Positions 1 to 6,649 of a stretch of 13,349 nucleotides of DNA are shown here, piece by piece. Position numbers and translations under genes: made by a program. Source of the stretch: Candidatus Heimdallarchaeota archaeon AB_125. GTDB lineage: Archaea; Asgardarchaeota; Heimdallarchaeia; Heimdallarchaeales; Heimdallarchaeaceae. Position 1 is the stretch's first letter. Every line of letters starts with the position of its first letter. The stretch is taken from contig MEHH01000043.1 of assembly GCA_001940755.1 (NCBI GenBank), positions 1 through 13,349 of the forward strand, given 5' to 3'. The notes beneath the pieces are model-generated. The model ran no database searches. It was not told the origin of the DNA and saw only the letters and a list, made by a program, of their open reading frames with translations.

Positions 1-138
1 GTTCTAGTTCTAGTTCCTCAATAATCTCTTGTTCTGGTTCTAGTTCTAGTTCCTCAATAATCTCTTGTTCTGGTTCTAGTTCTAGTTCCTCAATAATCTC
101 TTGTTCTGGTTCTAGTTCTAGTTCCTCAATAATCTCTT
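1..138. repeat. Perfect 36-bp tandem repeat (3.8 copies, inside a gene)
   Basis: Units start at 1, 37, 73 and 109. The first three are identical 36-mers. The fourth matches for 30 bases (to 138) and then diverges into unique sequence. The unit begins with the hexamer GTTCTA twice and ends GTTCTG, so there is a shorter hexamer substructure too. The period is a multiple of three and each unit encodes twelve residues on the minus strand. The array may continue past the left edge. Confidence 0.95.
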
Positions 139-268
139 CTGTAGATTCTTCAGATTCTCTAACAGCTTGAACTCTTTCTTTTGCTAAATCATACAGAAAC
201 TGAGCAAATTGAGTAATATTCTTTTTGTCCCAATCTAGTATTTCATCTGAATCTTTTTCGTTATTCAT
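1..268 (-). CDS. Acidic tandem-repeat protein, N-terminal part (runs off left edge)
   Basis: A minus-strand frame opens at the ATG at 268-266 and stays open to the window edge, giving 89 complete codons. An in-frame TAA lies at 286-284, and this is the only ATG between it and the repeats. The first 45 or so residues (starting MNNEKDSDEILDWDKK) are mixed charged and partly helical (ITQFAQFLYDLAKERVQAV). After that the protein is a perfect 12-residue repeat, EIIEELELEPEQ, present nearly four times before the edge. The repeat has no basic residues and is therefore strongly acidic, probably an extended or coiled-coil-like spacer. The gene is divergent from the kinase gene at 485. The family is not recognised and no function is proposed. 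The total length and any C-terminal domain lie outside the window. Reading frame and repeats are seen directly; the structural remark is inference. Confidence 0.75.
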   Translation of the reverse strand, partial: MNNEKDSDEILDWDKKNITQFAQFLYDLAKERVQAVRESEESTEEIIEELELEPEQEIIEELELEPEQEIIEELELEPEQEIIEELELE

Positions 269-313
269 ACCATAACCACTTGTTTAGGATTGAACTAGAA
301 CCTCAACCCATAC

Positions 314-323
314 TACTTTTTAT
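314..323 (-). promoter_or_regulatory. Possible TATA box for the acidic repeat gene
   Basis: On the minus strand this reads ATAAAAAGTA. It is centred about 50 bp before the ATG at 268, which would give a leader of roughly 24 nt. It sits in the 216-bp divergent region 269-484, which is very A/T-rich and holds no convincing gene. Positional evidence only. Confidence 0.35.
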
Positions 324-450
324 GTCTTATTAACTTTTCTTAAGTATCCGTTATGATTATTTTTTTGTAGTGTTAATTAGCTAAGATTAAACTTAATTTT
401 GATGTAGAGGATTTGTTGTAACAATATTAGAAAACGACTACTACTAAACC

Positions 451-461
451 AAAATTTAATA
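451..461 (+). promoter_or_regulatory. TATA-like box for the kinase gene
   Basis: The sequence AAAATTTAATA is centred about 28 bp before the ATG at 485, and no Shine-Dalgarno-like sequence lies between them. This geometry fits an archaeal promoter giving a leaderless mRNA. The element is A/T-rich in an A/T-rich region, so chance is possible. Confidence 0.45.
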
Positions 462-484
462 ACTAAAATTGTAATTGTTCTTTC

Positions 485-1531
485 ATGAGTGAATCACTCA
501 AACCTTTGTTAATCCAACTTGTTAGTTCATTTTCATACTATTTAATAGATGAAGCACGAAGTGAGCTTGGAAAAAATGTCTTAGAAATCAGCATAAAAGA
601 TATAGAATACCACAAAGCTGGAGGAAGGTTTGGTGATGTATATGTTATCGATGTGTTTTATAGCTCTGAATTTGGAAATCATAGAACCAAATTAGCATTA
701 AAATTCATGGAGAGTCCAACAGAGGTTGTCACTGAAATAAAAAACTCTTCTTTCCTAGAAAAGAAATTTTCAACAAGATCAGTTGTGAAAGTTCCTAGAT
801 ACATCTATGTGAATTTGAAATCTCCAACTTTTATTGCTTATGAAGGAGTAACCGGTATTAATTATGAGGATGCACATGATGTAAGAGATAAAAGCTTCTG
901 GGGAGGATATGTTTTATCGATTATTCATGAGGGAAAACCACGTCCTGTGATGACAGATATATATGAAGAACTATATCGAAGACTTGTTTTAGCTGTTTTT
1001 GGGGGTCATGCAAATGAACATGAAATAATGGATAAATCAAGAGTTTTGTTAGATATGATAGCTGCTTCACAAGGTGGTAGTGATGCTTTTGGAGATTATC
1101 ATCAAAGTAATTTAATGATTAGAACTTCACCTCAAAATGAAGTAGTGAGTATTGCTCTTATTGATCCAACTTTCTGGATGCAAGGAGCATTTGATAGATT
1201 TGAGGATATTGGTACATTTTTCGGTAGACAAGCTTTTCTAGAATATAGAGGATCCCAATCTATTCCTATCACAATTGATGAAATGAAACAATTTGTTCAA
1301 GGCTATAATGTTCATTTAAGAGAAGTAAACTCTCAACCTCTTGAAGTTCTATATCCAAAAGGATATCCTCTTGATTTCTTCATTGCAATTTGGGCATTAA
1401 TGGATATTCTAGATAAAACAACTGTACAGAATATTCCTGAAGACCATCCAGATATTGAACTTCTAAGAAACTTTGCTTTCTATTTCCTAACAGAACAACC
1501 GATTGGAAAAGAAATCAATAGTTTTATATGA
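485..1531 (+). CDS. APH/choline-kinase-like phosphotransferase
   Basis: A protein of 348 residues with the layout of an aminoglycoside phosphotransferase/choline kinase-type kinase. Visible motifs in order are a glycine-rich nucleotide loop GGRFGD (46-51), a probable ATP-anchoring lysine in ALKF (Lys73), a hinge-like FIAYEG (117-121), a catalytic-loop motif GDYHQSN (203-209, Asp204 as base and Asn209) and a metal-binding Asp227 in LIDP. Members of this fold phosphorylate small molecules such as choline, sugars or methylthioribose, and some act on proteins; the substrate here cannot be read from sequence. There is no signal peptide or membrane helix, so it is probably cytosolic. The ATG at 485 has a TATA-like box about 28 bp upstream and no SD, suggesting a leaderless mRNA. 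The JAMM protease gene starts 46 bp downstream on the same strand. Fold assignment is fairly secure; function is open. Confidence 0.85.
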   Translation: MSESLKPLLIQLVSSFSYYLIDEARSELGKNVLEISIKDIEYHKAGGRFGDVYVIDVFYSSEFGNHRTKLALKFMESPTEVVTEIKNSSFLEKKFSTRSVVKVPRYIYVNLKSPTFIAYEGVTGINYEDAHDVRDKSFWGGYVLSIIHEGKPRPVMTDIYEELYRRLVLAVFGGHANEHEIMDKSRVLLDMIAASQGGSDAFGDYHQSNLMIRTSPQNEVVSIALIDPTFWMQGAFDRFEDIGTFFGRQAFLEYRGSQSIPITIDEMKQFVQGYNVHLREVNSQPLEVLYPKGYPLDFFIAIWALMDILDKTTVQNIPEDHPDIELLRNFAFYFLTEQPIGKEINSFI

Positions 1532-1577
1532 AAGAGAAGCATATTTTTTACAGACTAATACAATGGGTAATTGAGAG

Positions 1578-2417
1578 ATGACTCATTCAAAAAAGGAAAT
1601 ACTAATTTCTGCATACGTACTAGCTAAACTTCTAGCTGTGGATTCATTAGATAAATCCAAAGAATCAGCGGGTCTTTTATTAGGCTATGTAAATGATGAA
1701 GGAACATTAGTAATTACTGATTTTGATACTGGTCGTCAACAACAAACATCGACTTATGTGGTTCTTAGTGATGAAGCTCTGGTTCAAATAGTTGAAGATT
1801 TGCAAAAACGAGATAAAGATGAAACAATTGTTGGTTGGGCCCATACTCATCCTTCTTATGGCTGCTTTCTCTCAGGAACAGATAAAGGAACCCAGAGGAC
1901 ATATCAAAATCTATTTTCACAAGCTGTCGCTTTAGTAGTAGATCCTTCAAAGTATTATAGATCATCAAAACAAGAAGATTTGGAAGTGAAATTCTTCAGA
2001 TTAGTTAATGAACTAGATTACAAAGCTATTCCTTTTGGAATTTATTATGATGATTTAACAACCCACCTAGCAAATCTTGTTGAGTTTAATATCAAATGGG
2101 AATTGCCAAAATTATCATCTGAAGAAGTTAGACAGCTGCATGAGAAACTAAGTACAATCACCTCGCCTGCAATGCTTGAGACAGATAAGCAATTACTTCA
2201 TGGCTTTATCGATGCACTAAGCACCTCAACAGAGGTATTTGTTGAAGGAGGAGAAGGTAAGGATGTTCTCGAGACAATCGATTTGAAATTGAGTGAAATC
2301 GCACGAGATGTAAATCATATCTACAATGAGGAAACTTCCAATTTCTATGCTGTTCTCAATGTGGTAGCTGTTATTGTCATAGCAATCTCTTGGTTACTTA
2401 TAGCGTTTCTTGCATAG
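1578..2417 (+). CDS. Rpn11/CSN5-like JAMM metalloprotease with C-terminal membrane anchor
   Basis: A protein of 279 residues with an MPN+/JAMM domain in roughly residues 5-150. The zinc and catalytic set is complete: Glu29 in ESAGLLLG, then HTHPSYGCFLSGTD (89-102) giving His89, His91, Ser99 and Asp102. The flanking text (IVGWAHTHP, then AVALVVDP, then FRLVNE) follows the eukaryotic deubiquitinases Rpn11 and CSN5 much more closely than the short bacterial or archaeal JAB proteins I know. Residues 175-250 look helical and acidic. Residues about 257-278 form one strong hydrophobic helix ending at the stop codon, predicting a tail-anchored protein with its catalytic domain in the cytosol. Family members cleave isopeptide bonds of ubiquitin-like modifiers, but no modifier, E1 or E2 gene is visible here. 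The start is an ATG with GAGAG just before it. Activity is inferred from motifs. Confidence 0.92.
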   Translation: MTHSKKEILISAYVLAKLLAVDSLDKSKESAGLLLGYVNDEGTLVITDFDTGRQQQTSTYVVLSDEALVQIVEDLQKRDKDETIVGWAHTHPSYGCFLSGTDKGTQRTYQNLFSQAVALVVDPSKYYRSSKQEDLEVKFFRLVNELDYKAIPFGIYYDDLTTHLANLVEFNIKWELPKLSSEEVRQLHEKLSTITSPAMLETDKQLLHGFIDALSTSTEVFVEGGEGKDVLETIDLKLSEIARDVNHIYNEETSNFYAVLNVVAVIVIAISWLLIAFLA

Positions 2418-2455
2418 ATCGAGAATTTAGCTATAACCTAACATCAGCCGAAGAA

Positions 2456-2469
2456 TTTTTTTAATCATA
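2456..2469 (+). promoter_or_regulatory. T-run / TATA-like element before the CofE-family gene
   Basis: Seven T residues (2456-2462) run into AATCATA in the 68-bp gap after the JAMM gene. The T-run could end transcription of the upstream genes, as archaeal termination relies on such tracts. The same element lies about 25 bp before the ATG at 2486, a spacing that fits a leaderless promoter. The sequence cannot separate these roles. Confidence 0.35.
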
Positions 2470-2485
2470 TAGTTCAAGTAACTCA

Positions 2486-3274
2486 ATGTCAGGTTTAGAA
2501 ATTATTCCAATACCATCACATAAATTAGTTGAAGAGGCTGATGATCTATTTTCTATTCTTGAGAAATCGCTCAAGGTAAGAGATATAGAGTTCAAAGATG
2601 ATGACATTCTTGTAATTGCAAGTAAGATAGTAGCAGTTACTGAAGGAAGTACAGTATCTTTCTCCTCTGTTAATCCAACTAAAGAAGCAATACAACTTGC
2701 TCAAGACGCTCAAATGGAACCTGAATTCGCACAAGTTATTTTAGATGAATCTAATAGTAACTATACAGGTGTTGTTCCGGGGGCAATCACTACAATAAAT
2801 AAATATGGATTATTAGCAAATGCTGGTGCAGATCAATCAAATGCCGGAAAACAACGGATTATTCTATTACCTAGAGACTGCAAGCAATCTGCAGAAGATA
2901 CTCACAATTTCATTTTTGAAAAAATGAAAAAATACGTTGGAGTAATTATTGCAGATTCTAGAACAACTCCTCTGCGATTAGGAACAGTTGGTTGTGCATT
3001 AGCTACTTATGGATTTTTATCAATCCTTGATGAACGAGGACAGAATGACCTCTTTGGAAGACCAATGCATATTACTGTTAGAGCTATAGCTGATCAATTG
3101 GCAACTGCTGCAGAAATTGTTATGGGTGAAACTGATGAGATGATACCTTTTGCGATTATCAGAGGTTTTCCGATGCTACGAATAGCCAAAGACGAAGAAA
3201 TGGACATAAACACTCTAATCTCAGCAGAAGAATGTATGTTTATTGGACCATTCATTGAGAAAACAGATAAATAG
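2486..3274 (+). CDS. CofE-family gamma-glutamyl ligase, possibly acting on folate/pterin
   Basis: A protein of 262 residues matching the F420-0:gamma-glutamyl ligase (CofE) family across its length. Visible family features are DDDILVIASKIVAVTEG (38-54), NAGADQSN (112-119), DSRTTPLRLGTVG (157-169), LDERGQNDLFGRP (181-193), the helix IADQLATAAEIVMGE (201-215) and PFAIIRG (221-227). CofE adds L-glutamate to coenzyme F420 using GTP and a divalent metal. The segment that I recall as DTxGRPxRxG in typical CofE reads DSRTTPLRLG here, suggesting a paralogous subgroup. A dihydropteroate synthase gene follows after 12 bp, and chlamydial CofE homologues (FolC2) have been reported to replace folylpolyglutamate synthase. 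A folate or pterin glutamate ligase is therefore an attractive alternative to an F420 role. Family is confident; substrate is inference. Confidence 0.88.
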   Translation: MSGLEIIPIPSHKLVEEADDLFSILEKSLKVRDIEFKDDDILVIASKIVAVTEGSTVSFSSVNPTKEAIQLAQDAQMEPEFAQVILDESNSNYTGVVPGAITTINKYGLLANAGADQSNAGKQRIILLPRDCKQSAEDTHNFIFEKMKKYVGVIIADSRTTPLRLGTVGCALATYGFLSILDERGQNDLFGRPMHITVRAIADQLATAAEIVMGETDEMIPFAIIRGFPMLRIAKDEEMDINTLISAEECMFIGPFIEKTDK

Positions 3275-3279
3275 GGTGA
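3274..3279 (+). promoter_or_regulatory. Shine-Dalgarno site of the DHPS gene
   Basis: GGGTGA begins on the last base of the CofE-family stop codon and sits 7 nt before the ATG at 3287. It complements the archaeal 16S rRNA 3' end (the GGTGAT-type signal). It supports this start and co-translation of the two genes from one mRNA. Confidence 0.6.
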
Positions 3280-3286
3280 AATTGTT

Positions 3287-4159
3287 ATGATTGAAGGTTA
3301 TTTGGGAAATCATTTAGTTGGGGATAAACATCCTGTAAAGATTGTTGGAGTTGTAAATCTATCTAAAGCATCTTTCTATCAAGAATCTATTGTTTCTTCA
3401 TCGCAAGAATTAGAAAAGATAGTCACACAAATGGTAGATGAAGGAGCACATTGCTTAGATTTAGGAGCTCAATCCACCAGACCTATTCAAATTTATGGAG
3501 GTGAGGGGAGGATTGATGAGGCTACTGAACTTCAAATAATAAGGGATTCTTTAGAAGTAACATTGGATGTATTAAGTAGTTACAATAACATTGAGATTTC
3601 TGTAGATACTCAACGTTCTGTTGTTGCTAAATATTCACTGAACAAAGGAGTTAACATCATTAATGATATTGCTGGTTTCAAGAAAGATGAAAAAATAGCA
3701 AAATATATTGCAGATTTCGATAGTACCTGTGTTGTAATGGCAGCTAGAAATGAGCCAGGTGATGTGTTTTCAATTGACGAAATTGTATCAGAATTAAGAA
3801 GAAGTTTGGAAATTGGAAATAAATATGGTATCGATGAAATTAAAATATTAGTTGATCCAGGGATAGGTAGCTGGGAAGCAAGGGACTACTTTCATGATTA
3901 TGATATAATCAAGAATTTGGAAGAATTACGAATTCTTAACAAACCTGTTTATGTTGGTATAAGTAGAAAAACATCAATTGGTAAAGCTTTGAATGACGCT
4001 CCTCCTGATCAAAGACTTTTTGGAACACTTGGTGCTACAATAATCGCACTTGTAAATGGAGCACATGTAATAAGAACTCATGATGTAAAACCAACAAAGG
4101 AAGCAGTAAAAGTTGCTCAAACTATCTTGAATTATATACCTCAAGATTTTGCTCCTTAG
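3287..4159 (+). CDS. folP: Dihydropteroate synthase family protein
   Basis: A protein of 290 residues with the complete pterin-binding TIM-barrel pattern of dihydropteroate synthase. Key elements are the first strand and loop VGVVNLSKASFY (20-31, Asn24 for metal), DLGAQSTRP (58-66), SVDTQ (105-109, Asp107), INDIAG (125-130, Asn126), VDPGIG (189-194, Asp190), GISRKTSIG (224-232, Lys228) and IRTHDVKP (262-269, Arg263). DHPS joins 6-hydroxymethyl-dihydropterin diphosphate to p-aminobenzoate in folate synthesis; archaeal members may work in folate or methanopterin pathways. Deviations from my recollection of the bacterial pattern are NLSKASF where NVTPDSF is usual, GSWE after the DPGIG motif where GFGK is usual, and MAARNE instead of the MHMQG-type segment. 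It is paired with the CofE-family gene. Its stop codon overlaps that of the convergent GHMP kinase gene. The gene symbol denotes the family. Confidence 0.9.
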   Translation: MIEGYLGNHLVGDKHPVKIVGVVNLSKASFYQESIVSSSQELEKIVTQMVDEGAHCLDLGAQSTRPIQIYGGEGRIDEATELQIIRDSLEVTLDVLSSYNNIEISVDTQRSVVAKYSLNKGVNIINDIAGFKKDEKIAKYIADFDSTCVVMAARNEPGDVFSIDEIVSELRRSLEIGNKYGIDEIKILVDPGIGSWEARDYFHDYDIIKNLEELRILNKPVYVGISRKTSIGKALNDAPPDQRLFGTLGATIIALVNGAHVIRTHDVKPTKEAVKVAQTILNYIPQDFAP

Positions 4160-5232
4160 ATTTCTTTAAAATACGCTCCTCTATCAATTTTTACAGAATA
4201 AGTTGGAAGTTTCAAGTTATTCTGAATTCTTTCAACAACTTTATCATTTTCCCTACTAGTTAGAAGAAAAACACTTCCTCCTAAACCGGCACCAGTTAGC
4301 TTTCCTCCAAGAGCTCCACAATCAATTCCAGTTTTAACAATATTATCTAATACTGGCAGAGAAACTTGAATGTTGTTTTTCAGAAATTCATGTTGGGAAG
4401 TAAGAAGTTGACCAATTTGTTCTATATCTGGGTCTGATTTAGATAATTCTTTTTCTGCCATCAAGGTATTTTCTTTTATCGAAATTACTCCTTCTAGAAT
4501 TGTATGTTCATTTTGTTTAATTTTTGTTTTTACTTTTTGGAGAAATTCTGAAGTTATGTCTTCTAGATTCATCTGATGGGTTTGTTCAAATTTATTTACA
4601 ACCTGCTGAATTTGAGTAACTTTTTCCCCATGAACATTGCTAGTTAATTTTGGGGTTTGACTATTTACCACTATTAATCCAATTTTTGGGGCTTTTAAAT
4701 TCGTTAGAGTTGGTTTTTCAGTACATGTTAGACTGAATATACCACCAAATGAAGAAGCATATTGATCCATTCTTCCACATGGAATACCCAAGAAATTATG
4801 TTCTGCATCATAAGCTAACTCAGCGATTGTTCTATTGTTCAAGTCTAATTCTACTATACCAGATAAATGTTGAATCCATGCTACAAGTAACGCTGCGGAA
4901 CTTGAAAGACCACTTGCTATTGGAATTTGACTTTTAATGGTCACACTTATTGAAGGTATAACAGTCTCTTGTTTAAATCTCTTCAAAGCAAGAATGCCAG
5001 CTTCAAGATATGAAGTTAAAGATCCTTTTTTAGCTTCAAATTTATTAATGTCTGTTCGAATTTTAGTTATTTCATTTAGTTCTTGACTAAAAATTTTGAC
5101 TATATTTTTTTCTATCAAGTTTGATGTAATCTCAAGTCGTAAATTAATTGCTGCAGGAATAACTTTCAATTGTAAATAATCTTGATGCTCACCAAACAGA
5201 CAAACTCTAGCTGGTGCTGATGAATAGAACAT
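4156..5232 (-). CDS. GHMP-family kinase, galactokinase-like
   Basis: A protein of 358 residues with all three GHMP kinase motifs. Motif 1 is PARVCLFGEHQDY (7-19), close to the galactokinase signature GEHTDY. Motif 2 is the phosphate-binding IPIASGLSSSAA (103-114). The segment GRMDQYAS (153-160) supplies the probable catalytic Asp156. Motif 3 is GGKLTGAGLGGS (309-320). The family phosphorylates galactose, mevalonate, homoserine and other small alcohols with ATP. The GEHQDY and MDQYAS text favours the sugar-kinase side, but the substrate cannot be fixed and a mevalonate-kinase role is not excluded. No membrane segments, so cytosolic. The ATG at 5232 has no SD. An A/T-rich box (about 5258-5270) 26-38 bp upstream fits a leaderless or short-leader mRNA. 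The gene is divergent from the AAA+ gene and convergent with folP. Confidence 0.9.
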   Translation of the reverse strand: MFYSSAPARVCLFGEHQDYLQLKVIPAAINLRLEITSNLIEKNIVKIFSQELNEITKIRTDINKFEAKKGSLTSYLEAGILALKRFKQETVIPSISVTIKSQIPIASGLSSSAALLVAWIQHLSGIVELDLNNRTIAELAYDAEHNFLGIPCGRMDQYASSFGGIFSLTCTEKPTLTNLKAPKIGLIVVNSQTPKLTSNVHGEKVTQIQQVVNKFEQTHQMNLEDITSEFLQKVKTKIKQNEHTILEGVISIKENTLMAEKELSKSDPDIEQIGQLLTSQHEFLKNNIQVSLPVLDNIVKTGIDCGALGGKLTGAGLGGSVFLLTSRENDKVVERIQNNLKLPTYSVKIDRGAYFKEI

Positions 5233-5327
5233 TGATATTCATGATAAATCAAATCTAAACTTAATAATTATTCCGATTATTTCCACAGGTGCGAATTCCT
5301 ATTTATTCGTTTTCCGAATTAACAAAG

Positions 5328-5335
5328 TATATATA
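5328..5335 (+). promoter_or_regulatory. TATA box of the AAA+ ATPase gene
   Basis: TATATATA preceded by the purine-rich ACAAAG, which resembles a BRE element. This is the most TATA-like site in the window. Usual archaeal spacing would put transcription start near 5358, downstream of the TTG at 5342. It therefore questions that start codon. Confidence 0.6.
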
Positions 5336-5341
5336 GAAAAT

Positions 5342-6613
5342 TTGAGAATACTCAATGGGGATACATTGTTGGAAAACCTACTAGATAGAGTGTTCAAAAT
5401 TTCTCAATATATAACTGATGAGAATTTCAATGTCCAGAATCAAGAGTTTAGACGCGATCCTTGGACAATGGATCCACTACCTGAGTTATATATTTCATCA
5501 GAAAAACTCAACATTCAAGTTGCACGTCTAGTACAGGTTGTAAAAAATGGTAAAGCTATTTGCTCTATAATGGGAGATATCAAATCGGGAAAGTCATATT
5601 TAATGAACTTACTAAAAGAGGGATTAAAAGAATCTCTCTGGAAATATGCTAACTATGATAAGATATTCATTGTTAACTTCACATCAGATGAATTCAAAGA
5701 ATATTCTTTAACCAATTTCCTTCAAAATATAGCAGATCAAGTTCTTGGAAAATATTATTCAACAAAAGAGCAAATAATTGTCGAACTGAAGAAGTATGTT
5801 ATGAGTACTAACTCATTGCTTGTAGTTTTACTTGACAATTTCAATGGAGATAATCTCTATGCAATATCCCAATACTCAGCCAAAATTTTAAAATTACTAC
5901 GAGAAAACTATTCATGTATCATTTCTTTCAATCTCAGTGATATGCCTATCAGTCTTAATGGGTTAAAGAATGGGGGCTGGGATCACTTCACTTACTTAAT
6001 AAGAATTGCAGACTTGTCACTTGAAGAAGCTAAAGAATTAATACGTTCTCGTATGTGTTATGCGCTTAATCAATCATCTTTTAGAGTTACAGAGGTTTTC
6101 TCAGAATTAGCTATTGAAGAAGCTTGGAACAAATCAAAAGGAAATCCTTGGATTCTAATTTCAATTTTATCAGATGCTTATTCTTATTCACAGAAAAAAG
6201 GATCAAAGAGCGTAAGTCATGAAGATGTAGTTGAAGTAATAGATTTATTCTCTCGATCAACAGTACAAGATGGTTTGGATGATCATGAAAAATTCCTATA
6301 TCAACAAGTGTTGAATAACTTACCTCACAGAGAAAGACAAGTATGTGAATACCTTATTCATAAAGATGCATCTGCAAAAGAAATAACTCTATTTCTTTAC
6401 GGAGAACTTTCTTCCACAGAATATAGAAGTAAATATATGGGGACTAAAAGTTTTCTTAAAAGATTAAAAGAGAAAAATATTGTTGTTATGAAAGGACAAA
6501 AAGGTAGATCTTTTCTTTTTGGTCTTAATCCAAAGATGAAAGAAAGACTATTACAAAGGAATGGAAAAGATCTAGCGTCTTCGTATGACGGACATGAATT
6601 TGTTACAACTTAA
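5342..6613 (+). CDS. AAA+/STAND-type ATPase with C-terminal winged helix
   Basis: Up to 423 residues. An N-terminal segment of about 55 residues precedes a P-loop ATPase domain with Walker A GDIKSGKS (78-85), Walker B LVVLLDN (160-166), a sensor-1-like ISFNLSD (194-200) and a GNPW motif (267-270) where sensor 2 is expected. Residues about 325-400 look like a winged helix-turn-helix (LPHRERQVCEYLI, then FLKRLKEKNIVVMKGQKGR, then FLFGLNP). This layout is that of the broad Orc1/Cdc6-like and archaeal STAND ATPase group, so nucleotide-dependent DNA binding is likely. It is not close enough to Cdc6 for me to call a replication initiator. The longest frame begins with TTG at 5342, but a TATA box just upstream suggests a start further in: TTG at 5366, or the first in-frame ATG at 5468 (residue 43). 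A hairpin terminator follows the stop. Confidence 0.85.
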   Translation: MRILNGDTLLENLLDRVFKISQYITDENFNVQNQEFRRDPWTMDPLPELYISSEKLNIQVARLVQVVKNGKAICSIMGDIKSGKSYLMNLLKEGLKESLWKYANYDKIFIVNFTSDEFKEYSLTNFLQNIADQVLGKYYSTKEQIIVELKKYVMSTNSLLVVLLDNFNGDNLYAISQYSAKILKLLRENYSCIISFNLSDMPISLNGLKNGGWDHFTYLIRIADLSLEEAKELIRSRMCYALNQSSFRVTEVFSELAIEEAWNKSKGNPWILISILSDAYSYSQKKGSKSVSHEDVVEVIDLFSRSTVQDGLDDHEKFLYQQVLNNLPHRERQVCEYLIHKDASAKEITLFLYGELSSTEYRSKYMGTKSFLKRLKEKNIVVMKGQKGRSFLFGLNPKMKERLLQRNGKDLASSYDGHEFVTT

Positions 6614-6626
6614 AAAAATATAGAAT

Positions 6627-6649
6627 AAGAAATGAACGAATCATTTCTT
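6627..6649. terminator. Bidirectional hairpin terminator between convergent genes
   Basis: A perfect 9-bp inverted repeat (AAGAAATGA at 6627-6635, TCATTTCTT at 6641-6649) with a 5-nt loop. It lies between the stop of the AAA+ gene at 6613 and the stop of the membrane-protein gene at 6641-6643, which falls in its right arm. T-rich sequence follows on both strands: CTTTATT on the plus strand, and a run of seven T on the minus strand (revcomp of 6612-6618). Termination in both directions is inferred from this layout. Confidence 0.55.

Noticed and set aside
1..138. Regular 36-bp repeats as a CRISPR array
   Set aside because: The units are directly adjacent with no spacers, and they are in frame within an open coding sequence.
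287..304. Short inverted copy (GAACTAGAACC, 292-302) of part of the 36-bp repeat upstream of the repeat gene
   Set aside because: Only 11 bases match and the sequence is low complexity, so chance is a sufficient explanation.
5233..5341. Replication origin boxes upstream of the Cdc6-like ATPase gene
   Set aside because: TTCCACAGGTG and TTTCCGAATT faintly recall origin-recognition elements, but no G-run, no repeated copy and no proper inverted pair is present.
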